Source: Phocaeicola faecicola
GTDB taxonomy: Bacteria; Bacteroidota; Bacteroidia; Bacteroidales; Bacteroidaceae
Assembly: GCF_013618865.1 (NCBI RefSeq)
Contig: NZ_JABSOE010000036.1
Coordinates: 1-44,519, forward strand
Length of the DNA stretch: 44,519 bases
Direction: 5' to 3'
In this document: piece by piece, positions 34,447 through 42,681 of the stretch
Position numbering within the stretch: the stretch's first letter is position 1
Layout: each line of letters begins with the position of its first letter
Notes under the pieces: generated by a model
What the model saw: only the letters and a program-made list of their open reading frames with translations
Told to the model about the DNA's origin: nothing
Database searches by the model: none
Program-made: the position numbers and the translations under genes

Positions 34447-34487
34447 AAAAACGGTCGGTCTCCTAGTGGAAAACCGACCGTTTTTTT
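34447..34487 (+). terminator. rpmE2 terminator
   Basis: AAAAACGGTCGGT (34447-34459) pairs with ACCGACCG and its T run (34473-34487). The T run ends 26 bases before the next gene's start codon. Confidence 0.92.
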
Positions 34488-34493
34488 ATCCCT

Positions 34494-34502
34494 TACTTTA
34501 GC
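34494..34502 (+). promoter_or_regulatory. Variant -7 box before the TPR/HTH gene
   Basis: TACTTTAGC, one base from TAnnTTTGC, lies 11 bases before the ATG at 34513. The identical nonamer precedes the DUF3244 gene. The implied leader is very short and any -33 box would fall inside the preceding terminator. Confidence 0.4.
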
Positions 34503-34512
34503 CACGCCTACT

Positions 34513-36255
34513 ATGACAAAGCCACTTCTTTCCCTTCTTCTCAGCCTTTCCGGAATACTGGTGGTCCTCTTTACCGGATGCCGACGGCCACAGCCCTACC
34601 CTGCCGCCATGCAGCAGGCCATCCGTCTTATTGAAACCCGCCCGGACAGTGCACTCCTCTATCTGCAAAAAATAGAGCATCTGAACGAAGAGCCTGAAGA
34701 AACCCAAATGTACTACCACCTGCTCTGCATCAAGGCGAAGGACAAAATGGATGTCCTCCCCACCTCCGACAGCCTCATCAACCGGATTGTAGCATATTAC
34801 GAAAGTCATCCCGACAAAGAGCGGCTCACCGAAGCCTACTACCAGCAGGGAGGCGTATATCGTGACCTGCATAATGCCCCACGCGCCATAGCGTGCTACC
34901 GCATGGCAATTACAACGGGGCAAGGCGGAAGCAACAAGACACTGATGGGGAAAATATACGGACAAATGGCCATTCTCTTTGCCTATCAGGGGCTGCACAA
35001 GGAAAGTATGGCAGCAGCCCGACAGCAATATGCTTATGGGGATACTGCAGGTAATTTCTGCGGCATGGCTTTTGCATGCCGTGACATGGCACGCATCTAC
35101 CACCTTTCTGCACAGATAGACAGCGCTATCCTTTCTTACCGGAAAGGGTATGAAATAGCCATTGCCCACCAAGATTCAAACACAGCCTACTCCATTCTTT
35201 CAGAGTTGGGAGGAGTTTATTTCGAAGAGAAACAGAACGATTCTGCCCGTGTCATCTTACAGAGAGTGCTGAAGTATTCACCATTCTCCAATGTATGCAA
35301 AATGCTAGGTGAAATCTATCTACAGGATGAAAAGATTGACTCTGCCGAATATTACCTGCAAACAGTATTTAAGGAAGGAGATACCTATAACCAAATAGGA
35401 GCATATCATGCCCTAAGCCAAGTAGCCGCATATCGAAAAGATTATCCTAAAGCATATCAATATGAATTAAAGGCGTACCAACTACAAGACACGATCCGGC
35501 AAATCACAAAAACGGAAGAGGTAGCCAAAGCCAATACCCTTTATGACTATCATCTGACCGAACAAGAAAACTTTCATTTAAAGGAGCAGACTATCCACCA
35601 GCAAATGACCATAACCGGACTCATTCTCTCTCTTGGCATCCTGTTTTCTGCCGGAGGAGGAATTTACCTGCACATCAGACAAAAACGCCAAAAAGCAGAA
35701 GAACAGGCCAAACGCCTCTTACTTATCCAAGAAGAACATTACCGACAGACCCAACAAAATCAACAGCAGCAAGAGCAACAGATAAAGGAACTCACCGAAC
35801 AGCTTCAAGTCGCTATCCGGCAAAACGACAAGCTAAAGCAAGCTCAACTGGAAGCCCAGAAAGAAGCATTGGAAAGTTCCCAGCAGTTCCTTCACACCAT
35901 AGAGTCACAAGAACAGCGCATCGCACACTTCAAGCAGTCGGATATCTATCTGCTGTTTCACCGCGCCACAGACAGTCGCGACCTGAATCCGAATGACTGG
36001 GAAACCTTACAGTGTGAGATAGACAAGGTATATCCCCAGTTTACCCACCGACTACTGATGCTCTACCCTCGCTTGTCAGCCAATGAACTTCATATTTGCC
36101 ACTTGGTGAAGACAGGAATTCCAGTATCGCAGATTGCACATCTGCTTAACCGCTCCACTTCTGCCATTACGGTAGCTCGTGCACGTATGCACAAAAAGCT
36201 AACCGGAGAGGAAGGTTCTGCTGAAAAAACCGACAAAATTATACTTGATTTATAA
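34513..36255 (+). CDS. Membrane-anchored TPR protein with C-terminal HTH (predicted regulator)
   Basis: A 580-residue protein. A lipobox-like N terminus (VVLFTGC, Cys23) is followed by TPR-type helical repeats (about 30-350: AIRLIETRPDSALLYLQKI, YYQQGGVYRDLHNAPRAIACY and others), one transmembrane segment (about 383-405, LILSLGILFSAGGGIYL), a Gln/Glu-rich coiled coil (about 410-490) and a LuxR/GerE-like helix-turn-helix near the end (about 515-560, LSANELHICHLVKTGIPVSQIAHLLNRS). The layout suggests sensing outside and DNA binding inside, as in other Bacteroides TPR-HTH proteins. The start at 34513 begins the signal; the longer frame starts inside the terminator. It precedes the peptide locus by about 100 bases, same direction. 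Confidence 0.85.
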   Translation: MTKPLLSLLLSLSGILVVLFTGCRRPQPYPAAMQQAIRLIETRPDSALLYLQKIEHLNEEPEETQMYYHLLCIKAKDKMDVLPTSDSLINRIVAYYESHPDKERLTEAYYQQGGVYRDLHNAPRAIACYRMAITTGQGGSNKTLMGKIYGQMAILFAYQGLHKESMAAARQQYAYGDTAGNFCGMAFACRDMARIYHLSAQIDSAILSYRKGYEIAIAHQDSNTAYSILSELGGVYFEEKQNDSARVILQRVLKYSPFSNVCKMLGEIYLQDEKIDSAEYYLQTVFKEGDTYNQIGAYHALSQVAAYRKDYPKAYQYELKAYQLQDTIRQITKTEEVAKANTLYDYHLTEQENFHLKEQTIHQQMTITGLILSLGILFSAGGGIYLHIRQKRQKAEEQAKRLLLIQEEHYRQTQQNQQQQEQQIKELTEQLQVAIRQNDKLKQAQLEAQKEALESSQQFLHTIESQEQRIAHFKQSDIYLLFHRATDSRDLNPNDWETLQCEIDKVYPQFTHRLLMLYPRLSANELHICHLVKTGIPVSQIAHLLNRSTSAITVARARMHKKLTGEEGSAEKTDKIILDL

Positions 36256-36291
36256 GCAGTTACAAAATGTAAACAAAATGCAAACTCATTT

Positions 36292-36325
36292 TTTGCACTT
36301 GTTTCTTCATAACTTCTACTTTAGC
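36292..36325 (+). promoter_or_regulatory. Promoter of the predicted peptide operon
   Basis: TTTG (36292-36295), 21 bases, then TACTTTAGC (36317-36325), a one-base variant of the -7 consensus. It lies 28 bases before the DUF3244 start. The same nonamer precedes the TPR/HTH gene. Confidence 0.55.
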
Positions 36326-36353
36326 AACAAATCAAAAAAACACAAAAGAGATT

Positions 36354-36704
36354 ATGAAAAAACAAGTGCTATTCAGTTTGCTATTCAGCTTACTTACTTT
36401 AATCAGTGCAGATGCACAAACCTTTTTCACAATAGAAAATAATTGGAAAAACACTTCAAATAAGGACCGGAATTCTCCGCTCTTATCTATAGAGAAAGGA
36501 CAACTGACTATCTCATCAGACAAAACGATAGAAGGACTCTGTATAAAAATAAAAGACACTACAGGGCATTTAATTTCTCAAGAAGAAATCTGTCTTGCTG
36601 CCAATTCCCCCCACCTCATACCTACCGAAACCTTATCACCCGGAAAGTATTTAGTAGAGATACGAAAAGGAGACAACTACATATTAGGATATCTTGAAAA
36701 ATGA
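36354..36704 (+). CDS. Secreted DUF3244-like protein
   Basis: A 116-residue exported protein: signal peptide (MKKQVLFSLLFSLLTLISADAQ), then a single small beta-sandwich with IEKGQLTISSDKTIEGLCIKI, GHLISQEEICLAANS and LSPGKYLVEIRKGDNYILGYL. This matches the DUF3244 pattern seen in many Bacteroides secreted proteins of unknown function; the fold resembles a C-terminal sorting domain but is too short to carry a cargo. It is the first gene of the apparent operon, 22 bases before the next chosen start. Confidence 0.8.
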   Translation: MKKQVLFSLLFSLLTLISADAQTFFTIENNWKNTSNKDRNSPLLSIEKGQLTISSDKTIEGLCIKIKDTTGHLISQEEICLAANSPHLIPTETLSPGKYLVEIRKGDNYILGYLEK

Positions 36705-36726
36705 CCTTACAATCCTGCACAATACT

Positions 36727-38637
36727 ATGAAAAAAGCACTATACATAGGCGTCCTAATTCTCGGTCTGTTTACCTCTTGCCTATCTTCCGGCAGTGACAA
36801 ACTTGCCTATGCCCTAGAACAAGCCAAACAAAACCGAGAAGAACTATTCAAAGTATTGGCACACTATCAAAATGATGCCGATACCTTGAAGTACAAAGCC
36901 GCTATTTACCTGATAGAAAATATGCCCTACCAGTATAGTAGCCTCAACACTGATCGGACAAAAGTAGAAGCAGCCAAAACAGCATTTCTGAAAGACGGTT
37001 TTATCCATCCGGACAGCCTTCAGTCTCTTCTTACCCAATGCCGTAATTTCACCATAGCAGAAGATTTGAAGACCATAAAATCCGATTACCTGATACGAAA
37101 TATTGACATGGCATTTGAAGCATGGCATAAAAGGCCGTGGGGCAAGCATTATACCTTTCAGGAATTCTGCGAATACCTGCTTCCCTACCGAGCTACAAAC
37201 GAAGAACTGGAAGAATGGCGCACTACCTTCCTCCAACAATACAGCTATATATTAGATTCACTATATACTGGTAGCGATGTTATCGAAGCTGCCAATGCAG
37301 TATGCAAGGTACTAAAAGAAGAAGGGTATATCCACACCATGACCTTCAATCCATTGGGAACTGCCTCTCCTCTGTTTATTGCCAAGCATCGCATAGGTGA
37401 CTGTACTGATGAGTGTAATTTTACCATTTTAGTAATGCGGGCATTAGGTATTCCTATCCAAAAAGACTTCTATGCCTATTCTCCGGAAACTTTCAGTTCA
37501 CATGGCTGGTGTGTAGTATTGGACACGACCAAACAAAATGTCCCTTTATTCTACTCGGATTTCTTTGCCCAAAGAGGCAGCATGGAAACTGACCCTCGAC
37601 GTAAGTGCAAAGTATACCGACGTACCTATGCTCTTCAGGATGAATTCCTCTCTTTGCTGAACGATAAATCCATACCAGACAACCTGAAAGACCCACACCG
37701 GAAAGATGTATCCGATGAATATTTTCACACCGAACTCACTCTTCCCATAACAGATACCGGTAAGAACTATTATTTGGGAACTTTCAAACGAGAGCAAATC
37801 ATCCCCATTATCAAAGGGGAAATAAAGGAACATGCCGTTACCTTCGGAACAGTAGAAGACAAGAACATTTATCTACTTCTTTCCGGTACACCCGAGCATT
37901 TAACATTAGAAAGCGCCCCATTCATTTTCCTGCATAATCATGTACATTACCTGATACCCGACACAGCCAAGATGAATAAAGAACTACTTTACCGCAAATA
38001 TCCAATGCCTGTATGGAACAAAGAGCGCCTGTACCGAGTACTCCATGCCCGTTTTTATGCAGGAGATACGCCTTATCGAATAAGCCGTAAACTTTATGAG
38101 ATATGTGATACACCCTATGTATGCTACAATCGTTATCCTTTGGAAAGCAAGCTGCGATACCTCAAATACATTGCCCGTGATAATGTACCTGTGGAATTGG
38201 CCGAACTTCATTTCTATGACAATACAAAGGAAATAAAGCCTCTTCATATGGAAGCCGGAGAAGCGTATGATTCACGCGATCCAGCCATGCAATTAAGCAA
38301 CTGTTTTGACCATGATCCATTGACCTATTATCTGTCGAAACACAAGGGAGACTCCATCATATTCGATTTTGGAAGAGAAGTCCACCTGACTCATGCAATA
38401 TGCGTTCCCCGCAACGATGATAACTTCATCCGTATCGACGATGAATACGAACTCTTCTATTTCGACCACACAAAAGGATGGATTCCAATACTGAAACAAG
38501 TGGCTACAGAAGTTACAATGCCTTGCCAAGTACCCGATAATGCTCTACTTCTACTCAGAGACCGTACCCGGGGACAGGAGGAGCAAATATTCTATTTTCA
38601 AAATCACAGACAAATCTATATTAACGATATACAATAA
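36727..38637 (+). CDS. Transglutaminase-like lipoprotein
   Basis: A 636-residue lipoprotein (GLFTSC, Cys18). A helical N-terminal region (about 20-200) precedes a transglutaminase/papain-like core with the likely nucleophile in HRIGDCTDECNF (Cys226), His259 in SSHGWCVVLD and Asp266. Beta-rich domains follow; the last (about 535-630, SIIFDFGREVHLTHAICVPRND) resembles a discoidin/galactose-binding fold. The start at 36727 begins the lipobox signal; the open frame from 36694 overlaps the previous gene. It may be a protease or crosslinking enzyme at the cell surface. Only 9 bases separate it from the radical SAM gene, so they are co-transcribed. A frameshifted protein of the same general class lies at 31078. 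Confidence 0.85.
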   Translation: MKKALYIGVLILGLFTSCLSSGSDKLAYALEQAKQNREELFKVLAHYQNDADTLKYKAAIYLIENMPYQYSSLNTDRTKVEAAKTAFLKDGFIHPDSLQSLLTQCRNFTIAEDLKTIKSDYLIRNIDMAFEAWHKRPWGKHYTFQEFCEYLLPYRATNEELEEWRTTFLQQYSYILDSLYTGSDVIEAANAVCKVLKEEGYIHTMTFNPLGTASPLFIAKHRIGDCTDECNFTILVMRALGIPIQKDFYAYSPETFSSHGWCVVLDTTKQNVPLFYSDFFAQRGSMETDPRRKCKVYRRTYALQDEFLSLLNDKSIPDNLKDPHRKDVSDEYFHTELTLPITDTGKNYYLGTFKREQIIPIIKGEIKEHAVTFGTVEDKNIYLLLSGTPEHLTLESAPFIFLHNHVHYLIPDTAKMNKELLYRKYPMPVWNKERLYRVLHARFYAGDTPYRISRKLYEICDTPYVCYNRYPLESKLRYLKYIARDNVPVELAELHFYDNTKEIKPLHMEAGEAYDSRDPAMQLSNCFDHDPLTYYLSKHKGDSIIFDFGREVHLTHAICVPRNDDNFIRIDDEYELFYFDHTKGWIPILKQVATEVTMPCQVPDNALLLLRDRTRGQEEQIFYFQNHRQIYINDIQ

Positions 38638-38646
38638 AATAACCTT

Positions 38647-40005
38647 ATGGGAACACTTAGAACATCATCCTACATGATTCCAGTTAAACTGGAAAGTGAA
38701 AAAGGGAAATATATGCTAATTCATGGATACACAGGCGCTATGGATATTGTTAGTGAAAGTATTGTATTATATCTAAAAAATAATGAAATAAAAAAAATTT
38801 CAAGTCTGACATTACAAGTTTTACAGAAGAGAGGATATATTACAAATAAAACAAAAGAAGAAGAAATAGAATATGTAGAAAGGGTAGCTCAAGCATTACA
38901 TAAAAGAGATGAAATTTTGCATAAAAGTTTCACATGGGTTGTTACCTATAACTGTAATTTTAGGTGTCCTTACTGCTTTGAAAAAAGAGAATATAAAGAT
39001 TCGTCACATCGCATTGTTCTTACAAAATCTCAAGTGGACCAATTGTTTAATGCCATGACTGAAATTGAACCAAGGAAACAACTTCAAGCCCCTGTAATAA
39101 CATTATATGGAGGCGAACCTTTATTGAAAGAAAATAAAGAAATAGTGACATATATTGTTCAGGAAGGTCGAAAAAAAGGGTATAAGTTCCATGCTATAAC
39201 TAATGGATATGATCTAGATTCTTATTTGACTTTATTAGCACCTGATTTAATTACTCTGCTTCAGATTACAATTGATGGAACAAAGAAAAAACATAATCAA
39301 AAGCGAAAACATTTTGAAGATTTTAATTCTTTTGACAAGATTATTTCTAACATTAAATTGATTTTTGAAAAAGGATTGAACGTAGATATTCACATAAGAG
39401 TAAATGTGGATAATTATAATTTAGAAGATTTTAGGGATTTATATTCTTATTTCAGGCAATTAGGATTCTTAGCCCATAAAAACTTTAAAGTGTATTCTGC
39501 ATTAATTCAAGATAATAAAGAGGTCAAAGAAAATGATAAAAATGATATTGATTTTTTATCCGAATCCGAGTATTTAAAAAGACATGAAAAGATGGGTACG
39601 ATTACTGTTTGTGCAGGATATAATACAGTTTATAAAAAAATAGAATATTCGGTTACAGCTAAAAAGTCCTTACCACTAACAGCTGTGCATTGTACTGCTC
39701 AAACTGGAGAGTATGTATTTTCGCCATTAAAAGAAATTTATCCATGTTGGGAAGTTGTTGGGGATAAAAAGTTCCAAATAGGAACTATTAAGAATAATAC
39801 CATTAGCTGGAATAAGAATGAATTAAAAAAATGGCATACCCATGATGTCACTTCTTCGTCTTGTAAACATTGTAAATATGTCTTTTTGTGTGGTGGAGGG
39901 TGCTTAGCAATGAAAAGCAATCAGTGTAATTTATTTAAGAGAATGATAATAAAAGCCGTAAATACTGTATATAATAGTGTTTATGCGAATATGTTTAATA
40001 AATAA
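38647..40005 (+). CDS. Radical SAM/SPASM peptide maturase
   Basis: A 452-residue radical SAM enzyme. The first 90 residues look like a peptide-recognition domain (a winged-helix-like segment with LYLKNNEIKKISS). The SAM-binding 4Fe-4S site is CNFRCPYC (Cys103, 107, 110), followed by LYGGEPLL and ITIDGTKKKHNQKR. The C-terminal SPASM domain has Cys in HCTAQTGEYVF, IYPCWEV and CKHCKYVFLCGGGC (406-419) plus Cys427, for auxiliary clusters. Enzymes of this shape make thioether or C-C crosslinks in ribosomal peptides. It is visibly AT-richer, with more A/T-ending codons, than the transglutaminase gene before it, which suggests separate origin. A Cys-rich peptide gene follows 10 bases later. Confidence 0.93.
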   Translation: MGTLRTSSYMIPVKLESEKGKYMLIHGYTGAMDIVSESIVLYLKNNEIKKISSLTLQVLQKRGYITNKTKEEEIEYVERVAQALHKRDEILHKSFTWVVTYNCNFRCPYCFEKREYKDSSHRIVLTKSQVDQLFNAMTEIEPRKQLQAPVITLYGGEPLLKENKEIVTYIVQEGRKKGYKFHAITNGYDLDSYLTLLAPDLITLLQITIDGTKKKHNQKRKHFEDFNSFDKIISNIKLIFEKGLNVDIHIRVNVDNYNLEDFRDLYSYFRQLGFLAHKNFKVYSALIQDNKEVKENDKNDIDFLSESEYLKRHEKMGTITVCAGYNTVYKKIEYSVTAKKSLPLTAVHCTAQTGEYVFSPLKEIYPCWEVVGDKKFQIGTIKNNTISWNKNELKKWHTHDVTSSSCKHCKYVFLCGGGCLAMKSNQCNLFKRMIIKAVNTVYNSVYANMFNK

Positions 40006-40015
40006 AGTTTTAGCT

Positions 40016-40198
40016 ATGATTAAAGATGAAATCTTTTCAGTAAACTCAGATTTTTCAGAGTTTGATCTTCAGCAATTAGAAGAACGTTTGGAAACAGACC
40101 CTCTAGTGTCTGGTGGATTATTAGATTTAACGGATGATCCAACACCAACTTGTTTGTTTCGCTGTCCTCACTTGCAGAATTGTGAACTACAATGCTAA
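40016..40198 (+). CDS. Predicted modified-peptide precursor, CxxxC-x5-CxxxC core
   Basis: A 60-residue acidic peptide starting MIKDEIFSVN. Residues 1-32 would be a leader (SEFDLQQLEERLETDPLV), a Gly-Gly (33-34) could mark cleavage, and the C-terminal core carries four Cys at 46, 50, 56 and 60 (CLFRC, five residues, CELQC), the last being the final residue. The start at 40016 is chosen over 39977 because the latter lies inside the radical SAM gene. Lying 10 bases after a SPASM maturase, it is the obvious substrate, to be turned into a thioether (sactipeptide or ranthipeptide-like) product. No transporter or dedicated protease gene is visible. The pairing is inferred. Confidence 0.82.
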   Translation: MIKDEIFSVNSDFSEFDLQQLEERLETDPLVSGGLLDLTDDPTPTCLFRCPHLQNCELQC

Positions 40199-40247
40199 CT
40201 AAGTGCTGTAACAGAAAATTAAAATCTATTTAGATTAAGATTGATTG

Positions 40248-40337
40248 AGCGACCATTAAATGATATTTTGTTCGTACAACATATGAATTTAGATAACAAA
40301 TATTAAAACGAGGCAAATTATCTGTTCAATGGTCGCT
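40248..40337 (+). promoter_or_regulatory. Long-range 10-bp inverted repeat before the receptor gene
   Basis: AGCGACCATT (40248-40257) and AATGGTCGCT (40328-40337) are exact complements 70 bases apart, and TTTTAAT follows the second arm. It could be a large-loop terminator or attenuator limiting readthrough from the peptide gene into the receptor genes. The gap holds no gene. Confidence 0.5.
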
Positions 40338-40366
40338 TTTAATAATTTTAAATTAAAAAGTTATTA

Positions 40367-42652
40367 ATGAAAATATTAGGTTTAACTGTTTGGTTTTGGT
40401 TGTTTTATGTACTTCCTATGATTTCTCAAGTATTGGTCAAAGGTAATGTGAAGAGTGAAAACAAACAAGAAGTAATTTATGCTTCCATTCAGCTATTACA
40501 TCCCGATTCTTCCTTTGTACAAGGAACCATAACGGATAGTATAGGTAACTATTGCCTGCAAAATGTATATTCGGGTGATTATCTACTTTTTGTAAGTTCT
40601 ATGGGATATATACCGCAATGGCATATCTTTAGTATAGGAATCCAAGATAAGAAATTACCTTTGCTTACGCTGAAAAAGGATAATATATTATTGGATGAAG
40701 TAGTAGTAAAAGCTTCTTCTTTTGTTCGTCAAAAAGATCGGGTATTAATTATCCCAACTGAACAACAAGTAAAACACGCTTCTACAGGATATGATCTTTT
40801 GTATAATCTGATGATTCCGGGAATGTCTGTCAATACACAAAAAGGCTCGGTAAATACATTGTTGGGAGAAGCTACCCTTTATATAAATGGGCAAAAAGCT
40901 GACAACAAAGAAATACATGCTCTTCGTCCTAAAGATATTGAAAAAATAGAATATTTTGAAATGCCTACGGGGAAGTATGCAGGTGATAAAGCCTCGGTCA
41001 ACTATATATTGAAAAAGAAAAACACAGGTGGTTATGTTGCATTAGATGGGATGCAAACTATCGGGTATTTGGGAGGCGACTACAATGCCAATCTAAAGGT
41101 TGTGTACAAAAGTACCAGCTATACGCTATTTGCCGGTCACTCCATGGAGCATAATGATGGGATACGAACAGATAAAAAAGAAGTTTTTTACTTCCCAGAG
41201 CAGGAAATAAGCCGTACAACCCATGTAGATGATGCAGAGCTGAATAAGAACAAACAATATGCACAACTGAATATTAATAACAACAATGATAAACGGACAT
41301 TAGCTGGAAAAATCTCCTTTGTCCATCAAAGCATGCCGGACAATTATAGTAAAAGTGTCATTGAATATGATAATACTCCAGTTAATGATATTAGTGCAAA
41401 AACTGAAACAACCCAGACTGCCCTAATGCCAAGTTTAAATTTATATGGAAGTTTTAAATTGGGACAGACGCAGTTTTTGAATGTTAATTTAACAGCTACT
41501 TATACAAACAATGAGTATATACGAAAGTACACGGAAAGAAACTACTTTTCTCATACGAAAGTGGACGAAAGTTTATACAATATTACGTTTTCAACAGATT
41601 ATAATATCCAGTTAAAACACAACAACTCTTTCGGATTAAACTTCAGCCATTTACATTCTATTTCTTCTGCCACATATAAAGAAGATTTTAAGGAATGGAG
41701 TCATTTATGGACAACTGAGACTTTATTAATGGGACAATACAATCAAAGCATCGGAAAAATATATATGAGTTTGCAGTTTGGAGGTGATTTACTGCAATAT
41801 TGTTTGCATGGAAATGAAGCAAAACGTTACCTGTCTCCTCATGCTAATATCTTATTGAACTATCAGATAAATTCCGAAAACTCTATATTGTATGGATTGA
41901 ATACAGGAAATTCCAATCCACCTATGGAATGGATAAATAATGTGAATCAAGAATTGGATTCATTGTCTGTCAAACGGGGTAATCCGCATCTGGAAAGGAC
42001 CAATTATTATAATAGTTATTTGGTTTATAACCACCAGACAGGAAAAATCAATCTGCAAGTGGCAGGGCTTTATTTTGGGGCTATAAACAGTGTTTTCAGT
42101 GATTACTATATAGAAAATGACAAACTGGTGAATACATTCCGTACTGGAGGAAATTTTCATCAATTAAAAGGTTCACTCGCTGTTACTTACAAGATAATTC
42201 CTAGTTTACATATTAAACTGCTAGGATTTTATCGTTATAATGAAATTACGGGAAAGGTAAAACAACATAGAAACGAATGGGGAGGAAGCATGGATATAAA
42301 CTATTACTGGAAAGATTTTGCATTTAATATACACGGAAAATCTACGGGAAAAACATTAGATAATTATCCCGCTTTCGTAGATACCCCAGCAAATTATGGT
42401 GCATTTGTGCGTTGGAATCATAAAAATTGGATGGCAGAAGCCGGTACGGACAATACATTTAGCAAACACAACCAAACTAAAATGTATATGGATATGGGGG
42501 TATATCGTTTTCATAACAGCTCTTATAGTGAAACGTATCAAAAAACAGGTTATATCAAAGTAGCTTATACATTCGACTTTGGAAAGAACACTTCTAAAGA
42601 ACAGCGTAATATTAACACTACAATAAACAGTGCAATATTGAAAGCTGAATAA
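40367..42652 (+). CDS. TonB-receptor-like outer-membrane beta-barrel protein
   Basis: A 761-residue outer-membrane protein. A signal peptide (LTVWFWLFYVLPMISQ) precedes a carboxypeptidase-regulatory-like beta domain (about 22-105, SSFVQGTITDSIGNYCLQNVYSGDYLLFVSSMGY). A plug-like domain follows (about 110-215, TGYDLLYNLMIPGM, LRPKDIEKIEYFEMPTGKYAG), then a barrel of many Asn/Tyr-rich strands to the end. It resembles the outer-membrane beta-barrel family allied to TonB-dependent receptors, but I see no clear TonB box. It shares order and motifs with the next gene, yet is clearly AT-richer. A role in exporting, importing or sensing the modified peptide is inferred from position. Confidence 0.85.
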   Translation: MKILGLTVWFWLFYVLPMISQVLVKGNVKSENKQEVIYASIQLLHPDSSFVQGTITDSIGNYCLQNVYSGDYLLFVSSMGYIPQWHIFSIGIQDKKLPLLTLKKDNILLDEVVVKASSFVRQKDRVLIIPTEQQVKHASTGYDLLYNLMIPGMSVNTQKGSVNTLLGEATLYINGQKADNKEIHALRPKDIEKIEYFEMPTGKYAGDKASVNYILKKKNTGGYVALDGMQTIGYLGGDYNANLKVVYKSTSYTLFAGHSMEHNDGIRTDKKEVFYFPEQEISRTTHVDDAELNKNKQYAQLNINNNNDKRTLAGKISFVHQSMPDNYSKSVIEYDNTPVNDISAKTETTQTALMPSLNLYGSFKLGQTQFLNVNLTATYTNNEYIRKYTERNYFSHTKVDESLYNITFSTDYNIQLKHNNSFGLNFSHLHSISSATYKEDFKEWSHLWTTETLLMGQYNQSIGKIYMSLQFGGDLLQYCLHGNEAKRYLSPHANILLNYQINSENSILYGLNTGNSNPPMEWINNVNQELDSLSVKRGNPHLERTNYYNSYLVYNHQTGKINLQVAGLYFGAINSVFSDYYIENDKLVNTFRTGGNFHQLKGSLAVTYKIIPSLHIKLLGFYRYNEITGKVKQHRNEWGGSMDINYYWKDFAFNIHGKSTGKTLDNYPAFVDTPANYGAFVRWNHKNWMAEAGTDNTFSKHNQTKMYMDMGVYRFHNSSYSETYQKTGYIKVAYTFDFGKNTSKEQRNINTTINSAILKAE

Positions 42653-42681
42653 TATGAATCTACATAAAATGAAGAATAGAT

